The notes: generated by a model not told the origin, from the letters alone. A stretch of DNA of 33,657 bases from Hymenobacter rubripertinctus (GCF_003583925.1 NZ_QYCN01000020.1:1-33657); one strand, 5' to 3'. Numbered from the stretch's first letter, positions 1 through 8,315 are shown. Numbers and translations: made by a program.

Positions 1-70
1 ACTCCTCACTCCTCACTCCTCACTCCTCACTCCTCACTCCTCACTCCTCACTCCTCACTCCTCACTCCTC
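1..70. repeat. 7-bp tandem repeat (actcctc), about 10 copies, cut by the window edge
   Basis: The first 70 bases are perfect copies of ACTCCTC in phase, ending just before AACTTTTT. The array lies 12 bp past the stop codon of rnhB, so it sits in the 3' intergenic space of that gene. The true copy number is unknown because the window starts inside it. One strand is pure C/T/A with no G. Uniform copies suggest slippage-prone DNA. Confidence 0.95.
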
Positions 71-81
71 AACTTTTTCCC

Positions 82-657
82 TCACAGCAGCCGGAAGCCC
101 AGGCGGTGGTGCTCGGTGGGGCCGTGCTCCCGGATGGCGGCGCGGTGGCGGGCAGTAGGGTAGCCCGCGTTCTGCTCCCAGCCGTAGGGCGGATACTGCG
201 CGGCCAGCGCCCGCATCCGGTCGTCGCGGAAGGTTTTGGCCAGCACCGAGGCCGCCGCGATACTGCGGTAGAGGCCGTCGCCGCCGATAATGCAGGTGTG
301 GGGCAGCGTGGGGTGGGCCTTGAACCGGTTGCCATCGACGAGCAGGTGGGTAGGCTGGGGCCGTAGCTGGGCCACCGCCCGGTGCATGGCCAGGTAGCTG
401 GCCTGGGCGATGTTGAGGGCCGTGATTTCCTGGGTGGAGGCCTCGCCCACGGCCCAGGCCACGGCCTCCCGGCAGATGGCTTCGCGCACCAGCTCACGGC
501 GGCGGGCCGTCATCTGCTTGGAATCGTTGAGAAACTGGGGCGCGAAATCGGGGGGCAGCATAACGGCGGCGGCGAAAACCGGGCCGGCCAGGCAGCCCCG
601 GCCGGCTTCATCGAGGCCCGCTTCCAGGGGTTGGCCGGTATGAGTGACGAGTAGCAT
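82..657 (-). CDS. rnhB: Ribonuclease HII
   Basis: RNase HII cleaves the RNA strand of RNA-DNA hybrids and incises at single ribonucleotides left in DNA (ribonucleotide excision repair); it is a cytoplasmic monomer. The 191-residue product has the usual family length. It carries the family signature GLDEAGRG (D16, E17), then LVDGN (D108) and SIAAASVLAKTFRDD (probably D145), giving the expected acidic metal-binding set. The ATG at 657 places the signature 14 residues from the N-terminus, as is normal. The gene is transcribed toward the 7-bp repeat. The next minus-strand gene upstream (801-1046) is separated from it by an intrinsic terminator, so rnhB probably has its own promoter. Confidence 0.96.
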   Translation of the reverse strand: MLLVTHTGQPLEAGLDEAGRGCLAGPVFAAAVMLPPDFAPQFLNDSKQMTARRRELVREAICREAVAWAVGEASTQEITALNIAQASYLAMHRAVAQLRPQPTHLLVDGNRFKAHPTLPHTCIIGGDGLYRSIAAASVLAKTFRDDRMRALAAQYPPYGWEQNAGYPTARHRAAIREHGPTEHHRLGFRLL

Positions 658-710
658 GGGGAGTTCGGCGTTGGGTAGTCGGGGGAAGTAGCGGGCCGCA
701 AAGCTGGCAC

Positions 711-755
711 AAAAAAGCCCGTTGCCTAACGCGGGTACGCTCGGGCAACAGGCTT
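711..755 (-). terminator. Intrinsic terminator after the 801-1046 gene
   Basis: A 12-bp stem with one mismatch (715-726 AAGCCCGTTGCC pairing with 744-755 GGCAACAGGCTT) is followed on the minus strand by a T6 run (A6 at 711-716 on +). Orientation and T-tract fit termination of the minus-strand gene at 801-1046, before rnhB. Confidence 0.8.
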
Positions 756-800
756 TGCAGGTATGGGGGGGGCGGCAAACATGCGGCCCGACTCAGGCAG

Positions 801-1046
801 TTATTGGTGGGTGCCGGCGTTGGAGCCTTCGCGGCCGGGGTTCTGCTCGCCCCGGCGGGCACCCTGACTGTCGCGGGGGCCTTCGTCGATGTTGGCTTCT
901 TCGGCTTCGGTGGTGTATACGTTGGTCGTGGGTCCCAGACCGCCGTTTTTCTTGGCCAGTTCCGCTTCGGCTTCGGCGTGCTTCAGATTGAATAATGGGT
1001 CGCCTTCCTGGGGCGGGATGGACTGGTTTTTCGATTGGTTAGCCAT
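801..1046 (-). CDS. Small hydrophilic, probably disordered hypothetical protein (81 aa)
   Basis: I do not recognise a domain. The product starts MANQSKNQ and is rich in E, G, N, Q, A and K, with no hydrophobic core, signal peptide or membrane segment; it looks intrinsically disordered. Support for a real gene: an ATG start, an acidic composition unlike antisense noise in this GC-rich DNA, and a well-formed terminator 46 bp past its stop in the right orientation. The overlapping plus-strand frames are rich in G, W and R as expected of shadows. It may be a stress-type small protein, but no function can be assigned from sequence. Confidence 0.6.
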   Translation of the reverse strand: MANQSKNQSIPPQEGDPLFNLKHAEAEAELAKKNGGLGPTTNVYTTEAEEANIDEGPRDSQGARRGEQNPGREGSNAGTHQ

Positions 1047-1216
1047 AGCGTACGGAGCGCCAGCCGGAATGTGAACGACTGGTCAGGCTATGGTACGGGC
1101 ACGTTTCCCCGGGGGTTGGCCCGATGCGCTTACAGGATTTGGGCGGGCCACTGCCGGGGCCTGGCGGGCAGCGGGTTAGCGGCGGCGCGGGCCTCCGCCA
1201 CCGTGGCGGGCAAAAT

Positions 1217-1248
1217 AAAAAGGCCGCTGCCAGGGGCAGCGGCCTTTT
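1217..1248. terminator. Perfect bidirectional terminator hairpin without an obvious gene
   Basis: Arms 1221-1231 (AGGCCGCTGCC) and 1235-1245 (GGCAGCGGCCT) pair perfectly over 11 bp with a 3-nt loop. They are flanked by A4 on the left and T4 on the right, so the structure could work in both directions. The nearest gene ending toward it is absent on both strands. Confidence 0.75.
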
Positions 1249-1490
1249 CCTTCGCATTGGCTGGCAAAATATCATTCATCCACCCTACTCCTTTTGCCAG
1301 GAACCAACACTACGCGGGAAGCGCCTTCCTTTCCATAAACCCTACCCGCGCTGAATAATTAGTAAGTCAAAAGTATACGGTGGCGGGGTGGCGTTTGGAT
1401 TTATTGGACCAATGCCCGGCCCGACCCGGTCAATGGAGCCTTCCGCCCGGCGAGAGAAAGTGCGGGGGCCGCCAACCCGGGTTCCCGCCG

Positions 1491-1498
1491 TACCTTCG
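1491..1498 (+). promoter_or_regulatory. Possible Bacteroidota -7 box (TACCTTCG) of the Nudix gene
   Basis: TACCTTCG differs by one base from the Bacteroidota -7 consensus TAnnTTTG and lies 32 bp before the ATG at 1531. No clear TTTG -33 element is visible, so this is tentative. Confidence 0.35.
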
Positions 1499-1530
1499 CC
1501 CCGTTCTTCGCTCCGCTTCACTTGCTGCTT

Positions 1531-2100
1531 ATGGCTTCTTCCGCCCCCGACTTCGACCCGAACCACAACCCCTGGCAGACCCGGGGCTCGGCAACGGTGT
1601 ACCAGAACCCCTGGATCCGGGTGCGGGAGGATCAGATCATCAACCCCGCCGGCAACCCGGGCATCTACGGGGTGGTGTCGATGAAAAACAAGGCCCTGGG
1701 CATTGTGCCCGTGGATGCCCAGGGCAACACCTGGCTGGTGGGCCAGTACCGCTACCCGCTCAGCGAGTACAGCTGGGAAATTCCGATGGGCGGCGGCCCC
1801 GTGGCGCTCGACGTGCTCGAATCGGCCCGGCGGGAGCTGCGCGAGGAAACCGGCCTGCACGCCGCCCGCTGGACCAACATCATGCGCCTGCACACCTCCA
1901 ACTCCGTGACCGACGAGGAAGGCTTCGTGTTTCTGGCCCAGGACCTGGAGCAGGGCGATACGGAGCCGGAGGAAACCGAGGACCTGCGCCTCTGGAAGCT
2001 GCCCCTCGCCGAGGCCGTGCAGCTGGTGATGGATAACCGCATTACCGATGCCATCAGCGTGGCCGGTTTGCTTAAGGCGGCCCGGCTGCTGGGCGTGTAG
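1531..2100 (+). CDS. Nudix hydrolase (ADP-ribose pyrophosphatase-like)
   Basis: Nudix enzymes hydrolyse nucleoside diphosphates linked to another group; this layout (about 190 residues, a long N-terminal half before the box) is most like ADP-ribose/nucleotide-sugar pyrophosphatases, although the substrate cannot be read from sequence. The Nudix box is at residues 87-109: GGGP...RELREETGL. The catalytic REL-x-EE core (101-106) is intact, but the usual first Glu of G-x5-E is not in register, so the first half of the box is atypical. I chose the ATG at 1531 over a TTG nine bases upstream. The gene is monocistronic, with a promoter-like box 32 bp before it. Confidence 0.9.
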   Translation: MASSAPDFDPNHNPWQTRGSATVYQNPWIRVREDQIINPAGNPGIYGVVSMKNKALGIVPVDAQGNTWLVGQYRYPLSEYSWEIPMGGGPVALDVLESARRELREETGLHAARWTNIMRLHTSNSVTDEEGFVFLAQDLEQGDTEPEETEDLRLWKLPLAEAVQLVMDNRITDAISVAGLLKAARLLGV

Positions 2101-2242
2101 GCCCGGCCCGGTGGGGGCAGGCCCGGAACAGCCGGGCAGTTCCAGCCTTCATCTGTTCTTTAGCAACGGACGCCGAAGTTGCGGCCCTTCTCCTGGAAAT
2201 TATTTTTCCTGATCCGCGTTTCGCCCCCTCACCCGATACCTT

Positions 2243-3082
2243 ATGGCGCGTCTGTTTCGATATATCGGTCACCGGCTCTACACCACCTGGGCCACGTTCT
2301 GGTTTGTGCTGCCCTTCGTGCTGACGTATCCGGTGCAGTGGGCGCTGAGCAAGTGGCCGGCCGGGCATCGGTACCTGCACGCGCTCAACCGGGGCTGGTC
2401 GCACTTCTTTATCCTGATGTGGGGGATGCCGGTGGAAACCATCGGGCGCGCAAACGTGCTGCCCGCCGGCCGGCCCGCCGTGTACGTGGCCAACCACAGT
2501 TCCCTGATTGATATTCCGCTCCTGTTCCGCACCCTGCCGGGCTGGCTGAATGTGCTGGGCAAAAGCTCCCTGGCCAAAGTTCCGCTCTGGGGGCCGATTT
2601 TCGGGCGCGCCTACCTCACCGTCGACCGCAACAGCGCCGTGAGCCGGGGCCGGGCGCTGGTACTGGCCCGCCGGGTGCTGGCGGAAGGCCGGGCAGTCAT
2701 CATCTTCCCCGAGGGCCAGATTTCCCGCCAGGCCGGCCGCGAGTTGGAGGAGTTCAAGGATGGCGCATTCCAGCTCGCCATTGCGGCCGGCGTACCCATC
2801 GTGCCCATCACAATGCCCCTCAACCACCGCTTCCTGCCCGATGTGGGTGGCCTGCGCGTGCGCTACTCCCCGCTGGCCATCATCGTGCACGCCCCCATTG
2901 CCACCACCGGCCTCACCGCCGCCGATGCGCCCGCCCTGCGCCGGCAGGCCCAGGCCACCATTGCCAGCGCCCTGCGCCCCGAAGCCGGCGGCCTGCCCGA
3001 AGCCAGCACCTGGCGGGCCACGCCCCCCAGCCCACCGGAGCCAGCCCCGCACCCGGCCAGCCGGCAGAAAAGCCCGGCCTAG
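2243..3082 (+). CDS. 1-acyl-sn-glycerol-3-phosphate acyltransferase family protein (PlsC domain)
   Basis: This is a membrane-associated acyltransferase, most likely adding the second acyl chain to lysophosphatidic acid in phospholipid synthesis; ornithine-lipid-type acyltransferases share the same motifs. Motif I is NHSSLID (H85, D90) and motif III is IIFPEGQIS (155-161); PIVPITM follows as motif IV. A hydrophobic segment at about residues 15-35 and another near 54-62 would anchor it to the inner membrane. The product has 279 residues, a little longer than minimal PlsC because of a proline-rich tail (last ~25 residues). The ATG at 2243 is the only sensible start. It stands alone between a Nudix gene and a repeat block. 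Confidence 0.9.
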   Translation: MARLFRYIGHRLYTTWATFWFVLPFVLTYPVQWALSKWPAGHRYLHALNRGWSHFFILMWGMPVETIGRANVLPAGRPAVYVANHSSLIDIPLLFRTLPGWLNVLGKSSLAKVPLWGPIFGRAYLTVDRNSAVSRGRALVLARRVLAEGRAVIIFPEGQISRQAGRELEEFKDGAFQLAIAAGVPIVPITMPLNHRFLPDVGGLRVRYSPLAIIVHAPIATTGLTAADAPALRRQAQATIASALRPEAGGLPEASTWRATPPSPPEPAPHPASRQKSPA

Positions 3083-3121
3083 TAGCCGTCGGCGGCCGTT
3101 TTCAATATGTTGGCCCGGTGT

Positions 3122-3140
3122 CGGGACGCAAAAATGCGTC
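3122..3140. repeat. Small REP-like hairpin
   Basis: GGACGCA-AAAA-TGCGTCT is a short stem with an A/T loop 40 bp after the acyltransferase stop. It has no proper T-tract, so I treat it as a REP-like palindrome rather than a firm terminator. Confidence 0.5.
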
Positions 3141-3219
3141 TCTGCATCGGGCCAATAGCGTCTGCTGCTTTCTTATGGGCAGCTACCAACCGTTTGCCCA
3201 ACCAGGTAACGGCCGTTAC

Positions 3220-3284
3220 GCGGTAGCCCCAGCGGGGCGGCACGACTCGCTCACCCGTCGGTGTCGCCCCGCTGGAGCTACCGC
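3220..3284. repeat. Long imperfect inverted repeat (24-bp arms)
   Basis: Arms 3220-3243 and 3261-3284 are complementary over 24 bp with two mismatches; the core of the left arm is CCCAGCGGGGCG. The 17-nt loop is GC-mixed and there is no T-tract. The shape suggests a mobile REP/MITE-like palindrome rather than a terminator. Confidence 0.7.
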
Positions 3285-3295
3285 CTAACAGCAGC

Positions 3296-3422
3296 AGGTA
3301 GGCAGGCAACCACTTTTTTCTGAACTTGCCTACCTGACAGGTAGGCAGGCAACCACTTTTTTCTGAACTTGCCTACCTGATAGGTAGGCAGACTACCACG
3401 TTTTTCTGAGCCTGCCTACCTG
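3296..3422. repeat. 43-bp tandem repeat, three copies, each a hairpin
   Basis: Copies begin with AGGTAGGCAG at 3296, 3339 and 3382 (period 43). Copies 1 and 2 are nearly identical; copy 3 has a few changes. Each unit starts with AGGTAGGCA and ends with TGCCTACCT, so each can fold with a loop containing CTTTTTTCTG. The junctions also form GCCTACCTG/CAGGTAGGC palindromes. There are no variable spacers, so this is not CRISPR. Confidence 0.9.
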
Positions 3423-3571
3423 GTGCTCGTGGCCTTTGGCCTGGGCGGGCCAGCTCCCCGGGGCGGATGCTTCGGCACCGTGCGACGGGGCAGAATGCCC
3501 GTACGGGGGCGCATGGCCGCAGACGGGTGGTGGGCGGAAAGTAAAAAGGCGGCACCCGACGCCGAACGCCG

Positions 3572-3579
3572 TATCTTGC
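3572..3579 (+). promoter_or_regulatory. Possible -7 box (TATCTTGC) of gatC
   Basis: TATCTTGC lies 30 bp before the gatC start and resembles TAnnTTTG with two changes at its end. The same 'GCCG-TA(T/C)CTT' context occurs before the Nudix gene, which gives modest support. Confidence 0.3.
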
Positions 3580-3609
3580 GGCTCTTTCACCCGTATTTTC
3601 TTTCTATCC

Positions 3610-3897
3610 GTGAGCACCGACCTGGCTACCCTGCGCGGCCTGGCCCATCTGGCCCGCCTCGAATTCGACGACACCAAAGAGCAGCAGATGCTCGGCGACC
3701 TGAACAAAATCCTCGACTGGGTAGACCAGCTCCGCCAGCTCGACACGACCGACGTGGAGCCGCTCGTGCACCTGTCGCAGGAAATCAACGTGCTGCGCCC
3801 CGATGAGGCCCGCAACAGCGTGAGCCACCAGGCCGGCCTAAGCAACGCCCCGCGCAAGGATTCCGACTATTTCCGCGTACCCAAAGTCCTCGACTAA
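3610..3897 (+). CDS. gatC: Asp-tRNA(Asn)/Glu-tRNA(Gln) amidotransferase subunit C
   Basis: GatC is the small structural subunit of the GatCAB complex, which transamidates misacylated Glu-tRNA(Gln)/Asp-tRNA(Asn) in the cytoplasm. From the GTG at 3610 the product is 95 residues, the family length. It shows the LAHLARLEF N-terminal helix and the LNKILDWVDQLRQLDTTDVEPL core, then LRPDEARNS and the tail DYFRVPKVLD, all characteristic. There is no ATG that would preserve this N-terminus; upstream residues in the open frame are not GatC-like. The next gene begins 3 bp after the stop, implying one transcript. gatA and gatB are not in the window. Confidence 0.94.
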   Translation: MSTDLATLRGLAHLARLEFDDTKEQQMLGDLNKILDWVDQLRQLDTTDVEPLVHLSQEINVLRPDEARNSVSHQAGLSNAPRKDSDYFRVPKVLD

Positions 3898-3900
3898 CGC

Positions 3901-6900
3901 TTGACGCCCCTTCCTTCCACCTCCGTTGTTGGGGCCGGTGCGGCCCCTGTGCCGGGCCGGGCCGGCCGTTGGTCGGTGCCGCTGCTGGTGCTGGCCGTGT
4001 GCGCGGCCCTGGCCATAGGGCTGGCGGGCTGGCACTTTTTTACGGCTGAAGACGCGGTGCTGCCCCTGCACCCGGTGGTCCAGCTCACGCCCGTGCCCAC
4101 CACCGTGGCCCGCGTGATGGTGGGTCTGGCCCAACTGCCGGTGCAGGCCAACAGCTACCTCATCACCCAGACCTACGACGTGGCCGGCCCCTTCCTGCGG
4201 CCGGGCGCGGCCCTGGGCCTGGTGCTGCTGCTGGGCGTGGCGTTGGCCTACTTTCTGGCCGCTATTACCAGCCTTCCCCGGCTGGTTTTCGTGGCCGGTA
4301 TGGCCCTGGTGATTTTCCTGCTGATGTCGCTGAACGCGGATTTGCTGGCGGTATTCGCGGTGGGCAAGCGGTATTTTCTGCTCCTGGCCCTGGGGGCGCT
4401 GGGCGGCCCGGCCTACTATTTCCACGCCTTCCGGCCGGAAACCTCTTTCCCGACTCGACTGGCCACGTTTGCGGTCCTGGTGGCAGTTCTGGGCGGGGTG
4501 CTGTTTCTGAAAAACCCCAACCCGGCCGACCTCACGGCCCTGCACCTGAGCGCCTTTTTCACGGTGGGCGGGGCGGTGGCCTTCGGGCTGCTGGTGCTGT
4601 GGGTGTGCTTTGAGAACGTGCACGGTTTGCTCTGGCTGAACACCCAGGCCGAAACGCCCGCCGGCCGCTACGGCCTGCTGCCCTTGCTGCTGGCCGGCGG
4701 CCTCTACCTGGGGGCGCTGCTGCTCTACTACCTCAACCAGAGCGAGCTGGTGCTGGTGCCCGGCCTCTACCTCGACCCCTACCTGCTGCTGGTGCCGGCC
4801 GTGGCAGTGGGCTGGCTGGGCCTGGAGCGCCGGGCCGCCACGTTCGGCGAGTGGGTGCCGCTGCCGGCCGCCCGCCTGCTGTTTCTGGTGCTGGTGCTGC
4901 TGGCCGCCGCCGTGCTGGGCTACGCCCTGGCCACCGCTAACGACCCGCTCCTGCAAGCCGGCCGCGACTTCACGGCCCTGGCCTTTTTGTGCGGGGGCAC
5001 GGCGTTTCTGCTCTACGTACTGCTGAACTTCGGGCCGCTGCTGCGCCAGAAGAAGGCCGTGTACCGGGTGGTGTTCCAGCCCCGCCGCCTGCCGTTCTAC
5101 GCCCTGTACGCCCTCACGCTGGTGGCCCTGGTGGCCGTCACGATGCGCAACAATTTTTTCCTCATTGATCAGGTGCAGGCGGCCTCGTTCAACAACCTGG
5201 GCGACCTCTCACGCCTCGAAAGCGAGCTGCTGCCCGACGACCTGTCCCGGGCGTTGCTGGCCGAGCGCTACTACGCCGAAAGCGACGCCCTCGACCAGCA
5301 CAACCACAAGGCCAGCCTGGGCCGGGCCGCCCTCTACCGCTTCCGCCTCCAGCGCCAGAACGAAATCAACATCCTGCGCCGGGCCCTCGACCGCCGCCCT
5401 TCGCCCCGGATTTCGTTGCGGCTGGCGGCCCTCTACAACGAGCCCAAGGACTTCTTCGACCACCTGGACGTGCTGCGCGCGGGCCTGCGGGCCAACCCGG
5501 CCAATGCGGCCCTCAACGCCGATCTGGCCCAGCTCTACTCCCGCTCCGCCCTGCGCGACTCGGTGGCCTTCTACCGCGACCGGGCCCGGGCCGCCAACCC
5601 CGACGACGCCACGCTGCCCGCCAACGAGCTGGCCTACCGCATCAGGCAGCAGCAGTGGAACGAGGCCCGGGCGCTGGTAACGAGCACCGGCCCCGCTGCG
5701 TCGGCAGCTTTCCGCAGCAATGCCCTGCTGCTGGCCCAGCTCACCGGTCAGCCCGCCCCCGCCACCGCCCTGCCCGACTCCACCGCCGCCCTCACCAGCA
5801 TCCGCTTCGCGCTGCTCTACCACGACGGCCTGAACCGCGCCGTGCGGGGCGACACCGCGCTGCTGCCGCTGCTGCCCGCGTTGGCCGCCCAGCCCGCCAA
5901 CGCGCCTTACCTCGATCAGCTGAGGTTTCTGCGGGCCTTCACCCAGCACTACGGGGGCCGGCCGGTAGCCGCCCAGACGACCATCCTGCCCCTGGCCACC
6001 GGTTCCGGCCCGGCCACGGCCTACTACCAGCAGCTCCAGGGCCTCTGGCTGCTCGACCAGCACCTGCCCGCCCCGGCCGCCCTGCGCCTCCAGGAAGCCC
6101 GCGAAAACGGCTCCGCCCCGGCCGCCCTGCCTGAAGCCTACGCCCTGGCCCTCACCAACCAGCCCGACTCCGCCCGCCAGGTGGCCCGCCGCGCTCCCGC
6201 TTCGCCGGCCGGCCGCCTGCTGCTGGCGGCGCTGGCTCCTGATCTGCGCACGAGCTACGGCCAGGCTCCCGACTCGGTGCGGGTGCAGTACCTGGTGCTG
6301 CGCGGCGACGAATTGCCCACTGCGGCCCTGCTGCCCGCCGCCGCCGGCGTGGCCGACCCCGCGTTGCGGGCGGTGGCCCTGCGGGCTCAGCTGCCCCGGG
6401 TCCTGGAAGCCGGCCAGTTGGCGGCCGTACGTCAGGCCCTGGCTTCGGCGCCGAAACCAGCCGACGCTACGGCTTCGCCCTGGAACGTGCTGCGGGGGGA
6501 GCTGTACGTGCGCGGCCGGCAGTGGCCGGAGCTGCGCCAGTTGGTGCAGCAGGGCACTTTCCGGGGCTTCCATGCGTTCCAGCGCCTCTACTTCCGCGCT
6601 GCGCTGGCCGAAGCCGACAAGCAGCCCGAGCAGGCGGCCCGCCTGTATGCCGAGCTGGTGCGGGAAGCGCCCTTCGGGGAGAACGGCCTGGTAGCCGCCG
6701 CCGCCTTCCACACCCGCCGCCAGGATTTTGCGGCCGCCTACAACGTACTGCTGCGCGGCATCGACTACAACCCGCAGTCGGTGCCCCTGCTCAGGGCCTA
6801 CGTGCTGGCGGCCGTGCCGGTGGGCCTCACGGAGTACGCCGAGTCGCCGCTTTACCGCCTGGGCACGTTGCTTTCCCCCGCGGATTATGGTACCTTTCGT

Positions 6901-6957
6901 ACAGAGTATGCGGCCCGCCGCGCGGCCCACGCCGCCGCCGCCGCCCCCTGGAACTAA
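3901..6957 (+). CDS. Large polytopic membrane protein with C-terminal TPR-like region (1018 aa)
   Basis: I do not recognise a specific family. Residues ~25-420 contain many hydrophobic segments (about ten candidate membrane helices, beginning at [18 protein letters not shown]); the last strong one ends near residue 415 ([15 protein letters not shown]). The remaining ~600 residues are hydrophilic, Ala/Leu/Arg-rich helical repeats with TPR-like spacing (for example [10 protein letters not shown] and [11 protein letters not shown]), probably extracytoplasmic. The open frame starts with TTG at 3901, three bases after gatC, and no ATG occurs before residue ~70, so TTG is the likely start. The 17-bp gap to the ABC ATPase suggests cotranscription. 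Possible roles are envelope scaffold or assembly factor, but this is unproven. Confidence 0.85.
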   Translation: MTPLPSTSVVGAGAAPVPGRAGRWSVPLLVLAVCAALAIGLAGWHFFTAEDAVLPLHPVVQLTPVPTTVARVMVGLAQLPVQANSYLITQTYDVAGPFLRPGAALGLVLLLGVALAYFLAAITSLPRLVFVAGMALVIFLLMSLNADLLAVFAVGKRYFLLLALGALGGPAYYFHAFRPETSFPTRLATFAVLVAVLGGVLFLKNPNPADLTALHLSAFFTVGGAVAFGLLVLWVCFENVHGLLWLNTQAETPAGRYGLLPLLLAGGLYLGALLLYYLNQSELVLVPGLYLDPYLLLVPAVAVGWLGLERRAATFGEWVPLPAARLLFLVLVLLAAAVLGYALATANDPLLQAGRDFTALAFLCGGTAFLLYVLLNFGPLLRQKKAVYRVVFQPRRLPFYALYALTLVALVAVTMRNNFFLIDQVQAASFNNLGDLSRLESELLPDDLSRALLAERYYAESDALDQHNHKASLGRAALYRFRLQRQNEINILRRALDRRPSPRISLRLAALYNEPKDFFDHLDVLRAGLRANPANAALNADLAQLYSRSALRDSVAFYRDRARAANPDDATLPANELAYRIRQQQWNEARALVTSTGPAASAAFRSNALLLAQLTGQPAPATALPDSTAALTSIRFALLYHDGLNRAVRGDTALLPLLPALAAQPANAPYLDQLRFLRAFTQHYGGRPVAAQTTILPLATGSGPATAYYQQLQGLWLLDQHLPAPAALRLQEARENGSAPAALPEAYALALTNQPDSARQVARRAPASPAGRLLLAALAPDLRTSYGQAPDSVRVQYLVLRGDELPTAALLPAAAGVADPALRAVALRAQLPRVLEAGQLAAVRQALASAPKPADATASPWNVLRGELYVRGRQWPELRQLVQQGTFRGFHAFQRLYFRAALAEADKQPEQAARLYAELVREAPFGENGLVAAAAFHTRRQDFAAAYNVLLRGIDYNPQSVPLLRAYVLAAVPVGLTEYAESPLYRLGTLLSPADYGTFRTEYAARRAAHAAAAAPWN

Positions 6958-6974
6958 CCCTGGACCCTTCGGTT

Positions 6975-7694
6975 ATGCTGCCTCCCGTTATCGAAACCAC
7001 TGATATTTCCAAGGTCTACCGCATGGGAGCCGAGGAAATTCACGCCCTGCAATCGGTGACCATCACCATTCAGCGCGGCGAGTACGTTGCCTTCATGGGG
7101 CCGTCCGGCTCGGGCAAATCGACGCTCATGAACATCGTGGGCTGCCTCGATACGCCCTCCGGCGGCCAGTACATCCTCAACGGCAAGGACGTCAGCAACA
7201 TGAGCGACAACCAGCTGGCCGACGTGCGCAACCGCGAAATCGGGTTCGTTTTCCAGTCGTTCAACCTGCTGCCCCGCGCCACCTCCCTCGACAATGTGGC
7301 CCTGCCCCTCATCTACGCCGGTTACGGCAAGAGTGAGCGCCACGATATGGCCCGCGAGGCCCTGCGCAGCGTGGGGCTGGCCGACCGGGCCCTGCACCGG
7401 CCCAACGAGCTTAGCGGTGGCCAGCGCCAACGCGTGGCCATTGCCCGCGCCCTGGTCAACAACCCCAGCATCATCCTGGCCGACGAACCGACCGGCGCCC
7501 TCGACACCCGCACCAGCCACGAGATTATGGAGCTGTTCGAGGCCCTCTACGCCCGTGGCAACACCATTATTATGGTGACTCACGAGGAGGATATTGCCCT
7601 CCACGCCCACCGCATCGTGCGCCTGCGCGACGGACTGGTGGAGTCGGACGAGGTAAACCACAACACCCCGGCCAGTCAGCTCGCCAACCATTAG
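6975..7694 (+). CDS. ABC transporter ATP-binding protein (MacB/LolD type)
   Basis: This is the ATPase subunit of a mechanotransmission-type ABC system (MacB, LolCDE or FtsEX-like), powering lipoprotein release, efflux or envelope signalling at the inner membrane. The 239-residue product contains Walker [10 protein letters not shown] (42-50), Q-loop [13 protein letters not shown], signature [15 protein letters not shown], Walker [13 protein letters not shown] and the switch His in [17 protein letters not shown] and the NIVGCLD stretch are typical of the MacB/LolD branch. I chose the ATG at 6975; the open frame reaches far upstream but overlaps the preceding gene. No permease gene is adjacent: upstream is the large membrane protein, whose helix count does not match MacB, so the partner is either elsewhere or unusual. 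Confidence 0.93.
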   Translation: MLPPVIETTDISKVYRMGAEEIHALQSVTITIQRGEYVAFMGPSGSGKSTLMNIVGCLDTPSGGQYILNGKDVSNMSDNQLADVRNREIGFVFQSFNLLPRATSLDNVALPLIYAGYGKSERHDMAREALRSVGLADRALHRPNELSGGQRQRVAIARALVNNPSIILADEPTGALDTRTSHEIMELFEALYARGNTIIMVTHEEDIALHAHRIVRLRDGLVESDEVNHNTPASQLANH

Positions 7695-7766
7695 GCCCCG
7701 CCGCCCAACATTTCCGGGGGGTTGGAGGTACTAGGTTTCTATTCCACCTTTTTTCGCCTTCCCCGC

Positions 7767-8315
7767 TTGAAAATCTATACCAAAACCGGCGACCAGGGCC
7801 TGACCTCGCTCATCGGCGGCACCCGCGTGCCCAAATCCAGCCTCCGCATCGACTGCTACGGCACCGTGGACGAGCTCAACTCCTACATCGGTCTGCTGCG
7901 CGACCAGCCCGTGAATGCCGGGCGCCGCGCTTTGCTCAAGGAAATCCAGGACCGGCTGTTCACCATCGGCGCTTCCCTGGCTTCCGACCCGGAGAAGTCG
8001 AAGATGAAGATTCCGGACCTGCACGCCGAGGACGTGGCGTTGCTGGAGCAGGAAATGGACCGCATGAACGAGACGCTGCCCGAGCTGCGCGTGTTCGTGC
8101 TGCCCGGCGGCCATCAGTCTGTGTCGTTTGCCCACCTGGCCCGCTGCGTGTGCCGCCGCACCGAGCGCCTCGTCATTCATTTGCGCGAGGATTCCTTCGT
8201 GGCCGATCTGGTGGTGATGTACCTCAACCGGCTGTCGGATTATCTGTTCGTGCTCAGCCGCCAGATGGCCTACGAGCTGGACGCGGAAGAGGTGAAATGG
8301 GAGCCCCGGATGTAA
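7767..8315 (+). CDS. pduO: ATP:cob(I)alamin adenosyltransferase (PduO/MMAB type)
   Basis: Transfers the adenosyl group of ATP to cob(I)alamin to form adenosylcobalamin. The 182-residue product begins KIYTKTGDQGLTSL, the PduO-type ATP-binding N-terminus, and has RCVCRRTERLV and NRLSDYLFVLSR, the conserved trimer active-site helices. The start is probably TTG at 7767, which puts TKTGDxG in its usual place at residues 5-11; an upstream in-frame start would add 15 unrelated residues. The AdoCbl-dependent methylmalonyl-CoA mutase genes lie 16 kb downstream in this window and are a natural client. No other cobalamin genes and no cobalamin riboswitch are seen beside it. The symbol follows the enzyme type; mmaB-like would be equally fair. 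Confidence 0.93.
   Translation: MKIYTKTGDQGLTSLIGGTRVPKSSLRIDCYGTVDELNSYIGLLRDQPVNAGRRALLKEIQDRLFTIGASLASDPEKSKMKIPDLHAEDVALLEQEMDRMNETLPELRVFVLPGGHQSVSFAHLARCVCRRTERLVIHLREDSFVADLVVMYLNRLSDYLFVLSRQMAYELDAEEVKWEPRM

Larger units (their letters stand above)
1047..1530. other. Gene-free interval with an orphan terminator
   Basis: No convincing gene lies here. Short frames on both strands have composition typical of shadow translation and no recognisable motif. The interval holds a strong bidirectional terminator-like hairpin (1217-1248), which no annotated gene obviously uses, and a promoter-like box just before the Nudix gene (1491-1498). Around 1350-1400 the DNA becomes locally AT-richer. 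Confidence 0.5.
3083..3609. other. Gene-free block of REP-like hairpins and tandem repeats
   Basis: No gene is supported. In order the block holds: a small hairpin at 3122-3140 (GACGCA/TGCGTC around A's), a large imperfect hairpin at 3220-3284, a three-copy 43-bp repeat at 3296-3422, and the promoter region of gatC. A minus-strand frame over 3079-3309 is explained by the hairpin sequences and is not taken as a gene. Confidence 0.7.

Noticed and set aside
3079..3309. Small minus-strand open frame after the acyltransferase
   Set aside because: It is fully accounted for by two palindromic repeats and has no gene-like context.
3296..3422. Possible CRISPR array (regular 43-bp repeats)
   Set aside because: The units are contiguous with no unique spacers, and no cas genes are present. 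The same applies to the 41-bp repeat at 32936-33059.
5209..6930. 573-residue open frame antisense to the membrane/TPR gene
   Set aside because: Gly/Gln/Val/Arg-rich composition with no motif; a codon-bias shadow of the GC-rich plus-strand gene. Other long antisense frames (3838-4956, 15542-16741, 18851-20209, 24085-25383, 26710-27141) are rejected for the same reason.
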